A program made the translations under genes and the position numbers. From Branchiostoma floridae (Eukaryota; Chordata; Leptocardii; Amphioxiformes; Branchiostomatidae), in the NCBI RefSeq assembly GCF_000003815.2, contig NC_049996.1, positions 15,293,637 to 15,357,636 on the forward strand: a stretch of 64,000 bases of DNA. The letters are read 5' to 3'. The notes beneath the pieces are model-generated. The model searched no databases. It saw only the letters and a program-made list of their open reading frames with translations, and was not told the origin of the DNA. This document shows positions 43,451-56,089 of this stretch, one piece after another (the first letter of the stretch is position 1; the number at the start of each line of letters is the position of its first letter).

Positions 43451-46400
43451 CACACACACCGAGGAACAGGCGACCTTTGACCGCGCTGATTCAACAGAAA
43501 AATAACAGCGGGCGGGAAAGAGTGACGGCCTCTACACATTCAGACTGCATCCACGAGAGAAGGGACAGAATGAACCAAAGCTTTTGTCATGCAGACCACT
43601 CATTTCTCAAGAACAGCCAACCACAATGTGAACACAACCACCCAGTAAAACCGGTTTCAAGTCGTCGACACAAAAATCAATTCTAAGACATCCAAATAAA
43701 TCGACATATTCATAATAAAAAAAATACGGATTATGAGCAATAAAGATATTCTCCTACAAAATTTAGAAAAACGCTGTTGTGTCTTTATTACATCTTTACC
43801 AAATTGGACAGGTGCATAATAAATAACGTTTTGGACAGTCAAATGAGTTACGCATCAAAGCAAGCATCATATAATGTCAATTCGTACTATATATTTACTT
43901 CCGTTGCCCAGGATATAATTATATCAGTATAACACCAGGAAATAAGCTCAGTGCGTAGCAATAATAGCAGGAAGCTCCACGCGAATGACATATAAATGAT
44001 AAAATGTACTAGTATATATATTACATAACTAACCACAATATGTTTTTCAATAACGACAAACGAAGAAATGAAGTTCTATCGTTAAATCTATACAGTTCCT
44101 ACAAATTTCGAAGATTTCAGGTATTAGCATGTCTAACATCGCTTTCCAGAACACTGCCTCAGCTAATTCCTTTGAGACGAATTTCTTAGATAATTTCTTT
44201 GAGACAACTGACCTTGGTAATGAAAGTAAAGACGCGGAGATGTGGTTTCCTGTCCTCTTCGCTGAGAATACATACACGTACTAATGGCTAAGACAACTCG
44301 TCACTCGTCTATACACATCCCCATACACATTGTCTGCTGACGCGTCCTTTTTGCGTATTTCTTAAGTGATAACGGGTTATACCACCTGTGATGTTATTAC
44401 ATTTGTACTAATATTAGGTGCAGAAGATGTAACCGTAAACCAATCAACTGTCTCATTTCCGAGTACTACAAGAATAGTCCAGTGACCACGTAAGTCCGTG
44501 TAAGAAGACGGACAATACAAACAGTCTGCGGTGCAAAGGAAAATGTGAACTGGGGCGAAGGAAGGCTTTTATTTAGATTTTGATTCTGATTCCAAGACAT
44601 TAGAAACAACCTTGGACTTATTGCACACCTCTCAATGACTGAGAAGTGTCTGTTGTGGGCCCAGTTTAAGACTGCGGAAGCCTGTGCTACGGGAAAGACA
44701 TGCGGTGTTAGTTCCCGTGTCTGCTTCAGCGCAGTGACGGAGTTTATACTCGCACAGTCACTGTGTCTGTCACAAGAACAAACACTTGTGCGGTGAAGAG
44801 CGCTGGTTTCTGGAGCGCTGGAGAGCCGGTGCCTATTGTCCTAGTAATGAACCGTTCCAGTTTCCAGCGTGTCTCGGCTAATGTACTCCTGTCACTAACG
44901 GCTGGTATAAGCAGCTTAGACCGGGGATAAATCGTTGATGTGTTACATTTCGGAACGTAACTAGTAGGGCAAACCAGGGATTGCCTGGAGTCCCGCACGA
45001 GTGTCTGTAAGCCCCTCTCCACAACTATCGGACCAGAGGTTAAACCGCTAAGGCTATCATGGAATTAATTCAAGAGACCCCGGGAGCTACCGGTTCGGGG
45101 TTCGAGTCCCGTCGAGAGGACGACATCTTGGCTCTCACCAAGATAAACTAAAACTATCTTTAAGTAAACATCAATCAATTCCAACACAAGGGGAAACTGA
45201 ACAACTGGTAGAAATTGAAGAATGTGACAGAATATCTCACTTAACCATTTCCAACGAGGAGGCAAATTGAAATACACATCCGGCTAATGTTACCAACAAA
45301 AACATTGGCGCCTGTAACGCAACGGTCTATGGTTCTAATCTCAAAGTATAACAACACGGACCGCAACAACAACACTAGAAACATGTTAGCTAGATTTGGA
45401 TCTCTGAGAGGTGGACGCTTGCACAAACCGACATATCTGTTCTTTTAGTCTCTCTATCTCTAAGGGGCGTTTTTAGGTCGCCTTTCTTAGCTAAGAACTG
45501 TGGGGCCCGACAGCTGAAATGGAACGCCAGCTCTGAGCTCGGGTTGTGGGTTTATTAATTGTCGGGGATTAAAAGCGTTAAATTTTCATGCATTTCTAAA
45601 TCCTGGCGCGGCGATTAGTCCGGCGTAGGATTACAGGAAGTTCCCACCAGGAAAGCACTGCCAGCATCTTCCTTATTCATCACACAAAGACGCCCCCTCT
45701 GCATACACAAATTATGTCCACGTATTTGTATGCTGAGTTTGTAGACGTTTATATCTCATATCCAACCACCAAATACATGTATGAAACATCCCTGGAGAAA
45801 TTTTAGAGTCTTTCCCCGTAATTTCCTTTGTCGAGGCATGTTTATGCTCCCGGCAACTATTTGCGCGGTCTATCGGAATAGAACATCGCCAAATCGTCTC
45901 ACATGCTTGCCAAAAAAAACCACACGCCTTCACGTATTTGTGATATACATGTCGTATTTCGGAAGAGTTTTTGATTGCACAGAACGTTTTGAACACCATG
46001 AAAGTCGTGTAAAACTTGTAAAGTCTAAAGTAGCAATAGTCTGATTGTGAATATGTAAAACTGGCAACAGTTGGGACGATGGTAAGACAACTCTCCTACC
46101 AAGCTTGTGCTATATTTACCCACCAAACCCAAAATAAAACGCCCCAAATCTACAGGTAACCCCTAAACCTAACTCAGTGACAAATGTACATTAAAACCTA
46201 TGGCGTAGAAAGTCTAAACGATAATGATATAGTACATAACAACACACGAAGGCAACAACGAGCCAAGCGGCGACAGGCGAAAACACTAAATCATCGGTGA
46301 CAGCCGGGGGCCCAAACTCGTAAAACAAGCCTAAAATTGTGTCCTCAACCAAACCTATCATCGTAAGACTACATCGTACACTTACCAAAAGTACAGCGTG

Positions 46401-46535
46401 CAGGTAAATCCAAGTGTGTAGAAAGATCCAATGGAAACTACGTGTGGGGTTTTACAGAGAGGTAAGTTTAGCACGTCCTTACACCCCGGAGTCTGTGGTG
46501 GTTGTGAGCACGGAGTGGCTGATGCACTCTGCATA
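43451..46535. other. Repeat-poor non-coding DNA upstream of frizzled
   Basis: No MITE or tandem arrays and no gene. A B-box-like GGGTTCGAGTCCC at about 45,095-45,111 has no convincing tRNA fold around it. Confidence 0.4.
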
Positions 46536-46539
46536 AGAT

Positions 46540-46920
46540 TTACCCCCTAACGAGGTGCTAACAATGTGATGGGGCGACACAATGGCACTTCGCACAACAC
46601 ATGGAAGTCATTATAATCATTATAATCATTAGTTCGCGCCGCTGAATGGACGACACTAATGAGGAAGGCGGGGCTAATTGTCATTACTGTACAGGACACA
46701 CCCTCTAATGACGGCAAAAACAACAGCAATATTGAGCAGTAATTTGCATCCATTGTGGAGAAATGCACGTAAGGTGGAGGGAAAATAGCAGGAGGGGAGG
46801 CAATTACTGAGAAAAACGACGAGTTATTACTTACGATTGAGGGCGAGGGAAAAATGGACCAAATGTGTGTGATCACAGTGATGTCAGTCTGAGGGAATTT
46901 CAAGGTGAGATCGCCGTGTG
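46540..46920. promoter_or_regulatory. Enhancer-like block (homeodomain, POU and SOX motifs)
   Basis: A repeat-free block with three ATAATCATT or TAATCATTA sites (46,610-46,632), CTAATTGTCATTA, and a POU octamer directly followed by a SOX-type site (ATTTGCATCCATTGTGG, about 46,745-46,761). Density and absence of repeats suggest a cis-regulatory element, possibly of frizzled 4 kb away. This is inference only. Confidence 0.35.
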
Positions 46921-47519
46921 TACTCTGGACTTGTTCTCTGAGAACAAAGCAAATAATAGGTCCGATAAGGAGAAAAAGCGGGAGACTTTATAAATTTTAG
47001 ATTAAGGTGCTTCTGGAGAAAAAAAACAGTGAAGAATTTGTTTTGTAATTCCACCCGTTGCGGTTGTTTCTATTGACGGATTTGATAAATTTTTGAAAGC
47101 TTTTGAATTTTGAAGATTTTTCGAAGGCTTTTGGAAGTTAAAGATTTTTCCAAGGTTTTTAAATTTGAAGACTTTTGCTGAATGACCTTAGCTGTCTCGC
47201 CGGCTAAGAAATGACGAATCCAAAATCACAAAGACTGGGACAGACATCATTACAAGTCTCCGTCGCCTTGTTACAATCATTCTGTGCATCAATCTGGACC
47301 GAGAATGGATGGCTTAACCATGCGTAAAATCACCCGACTCGGAAAAGATTGTTGTAACAACAGAGGCGACACCAGAAACGAGTTGTTCGGCTCATTATTC
47401 GCCAGGACCACCAAAGAATGTACAAGCAAGATGCATCCGTTTGATATTTACCAGGAACCACCGGGCAAGGGTTCCAATCCCGTTTCGTTGACGTAATGTT
47501 TCTTCAAACACAAAACAAC

Positions 47520-48300
47520 CAGACGAGACAAAAAATCTTGATAGAAAGACAACTGAGTCTGATTTCTACAACAATATTTCACAAAGTAAAGCCACCAATA
47601 TTACTCCTTCAACCATTTTGAACAAAACGAAAAGATTTTTCCGTGTAATTTTTACTAATTTTAGACACAAAAACGACCAGTCGTGACAAAAATCTTGATA
47701 GAAAGACAATTGAGTCTGATTTCTACAACGACATTCCATAAAGTAAAGCCACCAGTGCTGCTCCATCAGCTAATAGTAAAGACAACATTTTGGACAAAAC
47801 GAGAAGATTTTCCGTGTAATTTTTAAACACAAAAACGACCAGTCGTGACAAAAATCTTGATAGAAGGACAATTGAGTCTGATTTCTACAAAAACATTTCA
47901 CAAAGTAAAGCCACCAGTGCTACTCCTTCAACCAATAGTAAAGACAACATTTTTGACAAAACGAAAAGATTTTTCCGTGTAATTTTTAAACACAAAAACG
48001 ACCAGTCGTGACAAAAATCTTGATAGAAAGAAAATTGAGTCTGATTTCTACAAAAACATTTCACAAAGTAAAGCCACCAGTGCTACTCCTTCAACCAATA
48101 GTAAAAACAACATTTTGAACAAAGCAAAAAGATTTTTCCGTGTAATTTTTAAACACAAAAACGACCAGTCGTGACAAAAATCTTGATAGAAAGACAATTG
48201 AGTCTGATTCCTACAACAAAATTTAATATAGTAAAGCCACCAATGCTACTCTATCAGCTAATAGTAAAAAAAAAAGACAACATTTTGGACAAAATGAAAA
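47520..48300. repeat. About 162-bp tandem array, five copies
   Basis: The anchor TCTTGATAGAAAGACAA recurs at 47,537, 47,694, 47,856, 48,019 and 48,182 (steps 157, 162, 163, 163). The unit includes ACGACCAGTCGTGACAAAAA and AGATTTTTCCGTGTAATTTT. It is non-coding. Confidence 0.9.
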
Positions 48301-48449
48301 GATTTTTCCGTGTCATTAGAGCGATGTTCGGGGCGGATCCACGTCCGTGTAGAACATGTTCCCCTTTGTTGGGAGTCTGCCTAGCGGAAGAAGTCCATTC
48401 CCAATTACACAGCAGTCCTTACACAGGAATGTTAAAACCTTTTTGCTGG

Positions 48450-48657
48450 TACTCTCCAAGCAGAGGTCAGGCTTTTTTAACGTTTTTTAGTCGTTTTTAT
48501 CGGGCTTTCTATTTTGTCATTTTCCTTGAAGTACGCCAGTCAAACCAGTTAGGTTTTGACACAGCAAGATAAAATACAAAATACAAAGTCCGATAAAAAC
48601 GAATGAAAAACGTTTAAGTTAAAAAACAGCCGGAGCCTAACCTCTGCTTGGAGGGTA
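48450..48657. mobile_element. CTCCAAGCAGAGG-family MITE with 20-bp flanking duplication
   Basis: Ends are TACTCTCCAAGCAGAGG and CCTCTGCTTGGAGGGTA; inner arms are TAGTCGTTTTTATCGG and CCGATAAAAACG. It is flanked directly by 20-bp direct repeats, TGTTAAAACCTTTTTGCTGG (48,430-48,449) and the same with one change (48,658-48,677). Confidence 0.8.
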
Positions 48658-48679
48658 TGTTAAAACCTTTTCGCTGGCG

Positions 48680-49725
48680 CTTAACCCCGCTCGCGCAGGT
48701 GGGAAACAAAATAAATCGCTTCAAGAAAAAGTCAAAAGATAAGCAAAAAGTGTTGTGTTGATATCTTTAAAACGGTTTAAATTTTTTTCGAAGGCTAATG
48801 ACTTTTCAGAGGCTTTTGAAGATAGAGGATTTTGTCCGACCTCTAAAAATTTAAGCGTTTTATGTAGCATCACCTTGATATTGCATATGCAATGCAAAGA
48901 ACACTGGATACGAAAATTACTACATGCATATTCCACCAAATCACAGGTGCATGTTTTAGTGAGTTTGGTGGCGTCGTCATTTCCTCAGCACGCAAAATCA
49001 GCACTCGAAAAAAACGGCATCTATATACACACAAAATCATTTGTTCGAACAAACGGCAAAGAAGGTGCATAGAAATGATTTCACTGCTTTCAGTGACAAG
49101 AGTACAGGGAGCTTTAGGTATATGTGCAAGTCATGAATAAAAGTGGGCACCTGTCACCGACATGTATGAAATACACACCCCGTAGGGACGCCAACTTCAC
49201 ATGAAGACATCATTGTAACAACCTGTCAACCACCCGTTATGTTAAGAATACAATACTGAATCTCATGCATTTTGAATGATATATTTTGACAATACGTATG
49301 CTTACATTTCTTATCCTTTATCACTGATTTTTGCTGCCGTCCCAAATTCTTCAATTTATCATTTTAAGCCATGTTTTGAGTTGGGTAGTCAGGGCTTATC
49401 CCACTAGCTACACGGTGTTTAATAAAACCTACGCGTGCCTGTAAGACTACTTAATATTCACACAGAACAAAAACGACTTTGACACAAAAACAAGATCCGT
49501 ACATGACTGACACACCTGCATCTTTCACCTATAGAAAGTTGTTTTTAACGTGTGGAAGGCGCATCAACCCCGCTGTGTTTATTTACCGCTGCCATGTACA
49601 AGGCGAACACGCCTGTACCCCTACTGAGCGGCAGAGCAGTGGGGACCCCAGTATGACTTGTACATGCATCCATGTTGTAACGTTACATATAGGATAGCAG
49701 AGATGTTATTAAATCCTTCAGAATG
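48680..49725. other. Non-coding, no gene recognised
   Basis: AT-rich and repeat-poor. Overlapping frames at 48,755-49,140 are not of a known family. Confidence 0.4.
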
Positions 49726-49731
49726 TTTTGT

Positions 49732-49805
49732 AGTGTGTGCGTATGTGTGTATGCGTGCGTACATTTGTGTGTGTGTGTATGTGCATACGTGTGTGTGTTT
49801 GTGAT
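49732..49805. repeat. GT-rich microsatellite
   Basis: Imperfect GTGTGTGTATGTG runs. The His/Thr-rich frame on the - strand is an artefact. Confidence 0.85.
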
Positions 49806-49899
49806 AACTGTTATACTCTCAACAGTGATATCCCATCTCTTCTGTTTCATTTTATGATTAAGAAACAATCTTTTGAAAGCTTGCCTTATACTCTCGTAA

Positions 49900-50265
49900 C
49901 AAACACATAAGACGATGTTTTCGCTTTTATATTGTAGACAGAATTAACACCCGAAATCCCCAAATATAAGGCTTTTCCGTGACAAGATCAGAAAATAAGT
50001 AACAAGTATCCAATTTCACTTTACCCCACCGCTGACAGCCCTCTATCTATCGGCGTTATTGTGAGAGGTTTCCAATCACTTGTATCCCGTCTTCGCCTCT
50101 CTCGTACCCTCTTTGTGCGCACGGAAATTGGCAAAGGCTAATTAGAATCCCATCTTTGGACAGAAGCGGACCATAACAAGTCCAGGTCTTCTATATGTCA
50201 GGCGGAGACAAAGGTGTTTATTAGCGCATGGATTAAGGGCCACTCGTGTGTATTTCGTTAATATA
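49900..50265. promoter_or_regulatory. Repeat-free, enhancer-like block
   Basis: Balanced composition with GGCTAATTAGAATCCC and CCAATCACTTG motifs and no repeats. Possible conserved non-coding DNA. Weak evidence. Confidence 0.2.
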
Positions 50266-50859
50266 AGGAATCATAATGAAGAGGTACCGCTGACGTAACC
50301 GGACAACAAATAACGAATGCTCCTTTCGTTAAAAAAAGAGAATTCGAAGAAGATTACAAAGAAGTGTTTGTTAGTGTGGGTACGGCGGACAGTGGAAAAG
50401 ATAATCATGCTCGTTAGCATCGGAGAGAACACCAGGTATGTTTTTGAAGAGGTACCCAATTTTCCTCCGTTCAACCTGCCTCAATAGCATCAGAACAGAA
50501 AGGCCTGGAGGGTTTGTACTAATATCTGAAATACGTGTAGAATTCCCTTTTTTTTTATTCAGTTCATGCATTTCCTTTATTCTGTCGTTTGGAATTTTTT
50601 ATCAAAATTACTAGTGCAATTTTCTCACTCAATTTCGTGTATTTTTTGTAACTGAGAGGTAGACTTTGACAAATCTTAGCCGAGAAAGACATCACAATTG
50701 GCTCTACACATTTTACACACTTACAAATGTTCACCGTGATTTACTAAAGGTAAACTCGCGCAGTGACATAATGGAGTAGCACCTCCTAGTGGTCATCCGG
50801 AGTACTGCAGGCTTGTGAGGCACCGTTTCATTAACGCAACTGAAATCGAGAATCAGATA

Positions 50860-51150
50860 TAGTATTACCTACGAGGCATAAATTTCTCTCTATCAAACTG
50901 CTTCAGCGAGAATTCGCAAAGAAGCCATTACTTAGTAAATCATTAAAAACCCTAATGATAATTGCTCGCAGCCGCAAATCGGTCCCATAGGTGTCGCAAA
51001 AATTACTTTCTGACGCATTGCCTCCACTGTCGTAAATCAGAACTCTCTCTCTGTGGAATTGAGCCCCCTGAATTAATGATGACTACAGTCTGACTGAAAG
51101 ATTTATTAGAATTAAGCCCGGGCGGATTGAGCCACAGTGTATCAAAGGAT
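50860..51150. promoter_or_regulatory. Enhancer-like block rich in TAAT motifs
   Basis: CCCTAATGATAATTG, CCTGAATTAATGATGA and ATTAGAATTAAG clusters in a repeat-free stretch. Candidate conserved non-coding element, inferred from motif density only. Confidence 0.3.
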
Positions 51151-51571
51151 TAGTATATCAGGCTTAGATCGATAAAGTGTGGCCTAGGGTGTACAGAGGT
51201 CACCTCGGACAGTAGAGCTGGGATTTTGGGGATTCGGAACCAACTATGGGAAAATCGCGGCGCGAGATGGACAAAAATCCAGCAGAACCTGTTCCCATGG
51301 TAACGGAGATTAGCGCCTTAGCAATGGCGAAGACTTAAGCTGTAGTACTAGTTTTAAGACTTGGAAAAAGTCCTAGAAGTTGAAAAAAATGAAAGTACCA
51401 GGAAAAAAGCAACAAAAAGTTCATTTAAACCCGATGAAGTCAATGTTTTGGTCATTTCTTTACACAAGAAGTTCAACATACCATACAGCATTGCCTAGTA
51501 CAAAAACGTTACAGTTGTACCGTACGAAGGTGTTGAAAACCTGATTTGTTCTGGTCCTGAGTACAGGACTA

Positions 51572-51628
51572 GAAACAAACAAACAAACAAACAAACAAAC
51601 AAACAAACAAACAAACAAACAAACAAAC
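51572..51628. repeat. (AAAC)n microsatellite
   Basis: About 14 uninterrupted AAAC units. Confidence 0.97.
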
Positions 51629-52309
51629 TAGTTTAATAGTAACTACGGTACTGGCCGTCTCAGTTTGGCCGTACACACTCACTCGTCTCACATCATGCCG
51701 TACAAAAACACTAAATGTTTTAGAGGGACCAAAATATGTTAAAAAGCTGTTAGTGTTACAGGAAATTACGCAAATTATTTTTCCGACAAATCTGTCCAGT
51801 TTGGGTGCCAACTTTCTACACAATAAGAATGATAGCCTTTAGCGTTAATATCTCCAGCTGTGACACCGTGGCCTTCGCACATCTGTGTCAGGTGCAGTTA
51901 TTGTTTGACTTTGATTTCATCTCGTTTTATACATTGTTGCCTTCTTCAGTTATTGTTTAAAACTACTACTGTAAGAGGACGTTTTTTGCGTTGGCCTCTT
52001 CATCGCGAACTTACCCACCACCGCGAACTTTATTCCTTTTGCGCATTTCTTCCGTCAAGTTTCGTGGTTTTTGTCTCCCAACTCCCTCAATACCCATTTA
52101 CACCCTCATGGTATTTTCTGATAAACAAATTAACGTTTGTTGTGTTTCTTGCAATCAGCAACGTACTTAGATTTACACGTATTGTTTAGATAGTGCAATA
52201 CACAATTTAGGTTGGCACGAATCAAGTTTTAAATAAACAATGTATTGAAATGGATAATCATGTAACAAAACATCAATCTAATAAAATGTGGTCGAGTTAT
52301 TTTGTTTTC

Positions 52310-52645
52310 TTAATAATCAAGAGCATAAAAAGGAACGATAACTATTTCATCGAAAAACACACAAATAAATTGAATGTTGAATTTAAACTTAACTGGTTGT
52401 CGTGGTTTTCTTCCAATGTAAGCACAATCCTGAAACAGTTCAGTTTAAAAGCAAAGGAAAACACAAAGAAAATAGTTTGTTCTTATCAATCAAGATTATA
52501 AAAAGGAACGATGGCTATTTTATCGAAAAACACACAAATAAATTGAATGTTGAATTTAGACTGTCATGGTTTTCTCCCAATCTAGACACAATCTTGAAAA
52601 TAGTTCAGTTTAAAAGCAAAGGAAAACACAAAGAGACTAGGTTGA
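52310..52645. repeat. Tandem duplication, about 173-bp step
   Basis: The text AAAAAGGAACGAT, then CGAAAAACACACAAATAAAT, TGAATGTTGAATTTA and AAAAGCAAAGGAAAACACAA, occurs at 52,326 and again at 52,499. Confidence 0.85.
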
Positions 52646-52649
52646 GTAG

Positions 52650-54735
52650 GCCTGGGCTTGTTATCCCTATCGCGGCAACAATGTGGTGTTTTTACAAGTG
52701 TAATCCTTGCCAAAAGGCGCAATCACAGAAACACGCAGCCCAGCGCATGATCTATACCCTATGTTATCTTTTCCATTGAAAATATTTTGGGTGGAAAAAT
52801 TCACAGCTGGAAGGGATGGGACGGTACGATAGACCTACTGGCGCTGGCCTGCATTCCACGGGACAGTCAACATATACCCAACCCCACCAACTATCGTATA
52901 ACAACTGCAGGGGATGGGTGAGGGTTCTGTGGGTCACGGGGTCACATAATTTCTGAGTTAACATTTGACCCAAAATATGGGCATATCAAAACAGGAGACG
53001 AGGAACAACTGAGGCGGCAGAATTCGGTACGAGACGTCCTTGGGTGGGAGCTGGCCTTGCATGGGCTTCCGCACTGGCGCGTGAGAACATGCAACAATAC
53101 ACTAGCATATAACTTCGTTAACCTTTATTTGTTGTGTACCGATATTCGTTTCTTTGATTAAAAAAATGGTGTTTTGAGGGGATATGCTAAATGTAGCATT
53201 GGTAATACCTATGAGATTGCAAAGTTGAGAGTCTCTAGGAGCACTGTCTAAAAGCTTCCATAACATATCATTCTCAATAGCCCCACCCCTTGTTTAATTT
53301 AGGAACACAGTGAATAAATGTTATATACTATTCTATGTAGTGTATATGGTAAAAGTATGAACGGTGACTACATATACGCCGCGTATACGCCACACAGGAA
53401 GTCGGTACAAGACGTATAAATCATATGACAACGTATTTACGCAAGTCCTGTCACTTAGCATTATATACATGCGAATGGTATAGATGGTTATCAACTACAT
53501 AATTTAGTACCAGACCAAAGACACCATCGCATATCGCAGTACAAATCTAGTGGATTGTATATCTCTTCTTCTCAGTAACAAGCGCATTATTAGAGTAGAT
53601 ACATGTTTAAAAGTAGCCAAAAGCCGCTATGAATGAAGGAAACAGCCAGTACACTGCAAACTGGGGTAGAATGTGCACCAGTAACCCGATAGCGGCGCTG
53701 TGTGAGCCCTCAAGTCGCGATTCCTTCTCCGTTCTGTTGATCCGCTCAATATGTTGCAACTCAAACGGAGGTCCGAGGCCTCAACAAGACGTGAATGTGA
53801 GATGCGGACATGCTTTGCGTTTACTACAGCATTGCGTCAACGTAAGAATACCTCAGCAAGCGCTAAACGTAGTTTTCTTGGTCAATCCAACTTAAAGAAT
53901 AGATATTTTCCACATGGCAATAACGTTGTTGGTGAAATAAATCCCTTTCTTTCAGAAAATGGGCTGATAATTGGTCATACACATTATCACAATTATCGAA
54001 GACCAAAAGAACAACAAAAGCTGTAACTTTCATGAAAGAAATAAAGAAAGAGCTGTTTGCTTTAGCACATACGATACACATGCGGTTGTGTACGGGAATT
54101 GATATATAGGGCGAGCATGAAAATACACCGGGACTCAATATGCATACAAGAAAACGCAAACTTTGAAAGATATTTCAGAGTACAGCAACATGTAAAGAAA
54201 AACGGCACATCTTCTTCCTTCAGACATGTAAATTTTAGACATTCCCTTGCTTGATCGCATCACGTTGATGAAATGATGAGATAAAAGGAACTTACCGAGT
54301 GCCCGTGTGTTTCTGTGTGTGACTGTGAGAGAGAGGGACAGTGCTAGACTCTGCTTACTGACACAGCGAGTGAATGAATGTGTGTGCCACCAGCGCTTGC
54401 AGGTCAACCGGCGCTAACGAACTGACAAATCACGCAAGTCAAAACAAAACACAGCGAGTAAGACGAAAGGCAAACCTTCAACCCATGGGGCGGGGAACTA
54501 ATAAAGTTGTCTTGTAACAAGGCCGTTCTACGCCGAGGTGTCAAAACCAAATTTGACGACCAGTGGCTGTTTCTACACCCAGTTTCGCACTTCTGTGTTT
54601 GCACATGGCATCTCTGTGTGTGCTAATCAATAGAAGGGGCGGGACTGGCACTTCAGCGACAATTAGACAACATAATGGCTGCCCCTCCCAACTGCTCACT
54701 CCCCCAGTTCGTGGAAACAGTTCTGAAGTAGTCTG
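52650..54735. other. Non-coding, no gene recognised
   Basis: No repeats of note. ORFs of about 90 codons at 53,629-54,159 and 54,135-54,407 lack any recognised feature. Confidence 0.4.
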
Positions 54736-54744
54736 AAGTCTCTA

Positions 54745-54870
54745 CCAGACTGACTACGCTGGTTTTATAGGGAGAAAAATTTGCGGCAGGGGAGTTTTTC
54801 TACCAGAGGAGTTGGTCGGCCCGTCCAGGGGAAACGTGAACCTAAGCGTGGACTGACTCCCCTGGCCAAA
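54745..54870. repeat. MITE fragment, inverse of 20,700-20,890
   Basis: CTCTACCAGACTGACTACGC, then TATAGGGAGAAAAATTTG and GTGGACTGACTCCCCTGGCC, match the reverse complement of 20,700-20,830. Confidence 0.7.
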
Positions 54871-55364
54871 ATAGAAAGCAACACAAAAGTGTCTATAAGA
54901 AAAAGTCTTCCATTTCTAACATTCACACCTACTAGTTGACATTGAAAGGTAAAAGTCTGAAAAGTTGTCAAGCCCCCTTCCCGTTTCGTTAGGCCGTTTG
55001 TTGCAAGAAGAAATGAGGCTAGAAAACATTACGATTTTGCCGTCCGACAAATATCTGCTCGTTTGGGAACTACATTTTCCAAAGTTGGATTTTCACTTTA
55101 CACTAAAAAACAAAAATGAAACGAAAGCAACAGTACAAATATCTTTCCCTACAACTTTGAAACGGTCCTAATGGAAAGCTATGACAACTCTATACGTCAG
55201 TTTTACAGGATAGAACGCATCGGGACTTTACGCAGAACCATTACCTAGTTATAGTGAGTTATGAAAGTGCTTGCATAATCATAATAACATCAAAATATTG
55301 CCTTTCTTTTTATCTATATCGTATCATTCAACATACGTGCCAAATACACTAGTACATCGAAGTG

Positions 55365-55388
55365 GTCGCCATGGTTACTGTGACGTCA
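55365..55388. promoter_or_regulatory. X-box-like site next to a perfect CRE
   Basis: GTCGCCATGGTTAC (RFX-type, one mismatch in the right half) is followed two bases later by TGACGTCA. Confidence 0.4.
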
Positions 55389-55479
55389 CCCACAATCAAC
55401 CCATTGTCTGAAGAATGGTATTTTGATGCTGCGATGTCCACCAACAGATGAGCGGTGTATAATTGGAGCAAACTACTAG

Positions 55480-55634
55480 TACTCTCCAAGTAGAGGTTCA
55501 TGGGGGAAATCGTGATCTTTTTCTTTTATGTCATTTTCTGTCTGCTAATCCAACCAACATTGACAGAAAAAAGACGGCATGTAAGAAAAAGGTGACGATT
55601 TTCCCCGGGCCCCATCAACCTCTGCTTGGAGAAT
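55480..55634. mobile_element. CTCCAAG-family MITE, diverged
   Basis: Ends are TACTCTCCAAGTAGAGGTT and AACCTCTGCTTGGAGAATA. Inner arms are GGGGGAAATCG and CGATTTTCCCC. No target-site duplication. Confidence 0.7.
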
Positions 55635-55909
55635 AGAACAAATCTCATTGATGGGTATAATAAGAAAATTTTGTACTTTTGTGTAAAGCACTTAACACGC
55701 AATAAAAATGTGCCAATTGGGTAACGATTTTACTCTCTACTTAACGAGAAATGATTTCATTTTCTGTGAACACATTGATATTCTGATTCTGCCCACCCAC
55801 CCGCCAGCCTACCTGATCACACTGATAACATGCACACGTATCCCTAACAACTTTATAGCGTCATTCTGACTTCTTTTGGTTTGCTAATCTCGCAGACAAT
55901 GTGCAAGGG

Positions 55910-56089
55910 TAGCCTCCATAGCAGGCTCTCGGCCTTTTGTCGTCTTTTTTTGGCTCATAATACACTTTTGAGTGAGTGATACTCTTTTGCTGGCCATTTC
56001 CTTTTGTACTGGGTCGCTTGTACTACCGGCAAAGTGTATAATGAGCGAAAAAAGACGAAAAGGGCCCAGAGAGCCTGCTATGGAGGCTA
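55910..56089. mobile_element. MITE, 9-bp TSD (group element 7)
   Basis: Ends are TAGCCTCCATAGCAGGCTCT and AGAGCCTGCTATGGAGGCTA. The 9-bp flanks GTGCAAGGG (55901-55909) and GTGCAAGCG (56090-56098) differ at one base. Confidence 0.85.

Noticed and set aside
45060-45120. Possible tRNA gene because of GGGTTCGAGTCCC
   Set aside because: No A-box or acceptor pairing at the right distance. It is probably a chance B-box or an old SINE end.
51569-51823. ORF with repeated VCLF
   Set aside because: It is a translation of the (AAAC)n microsatellite.
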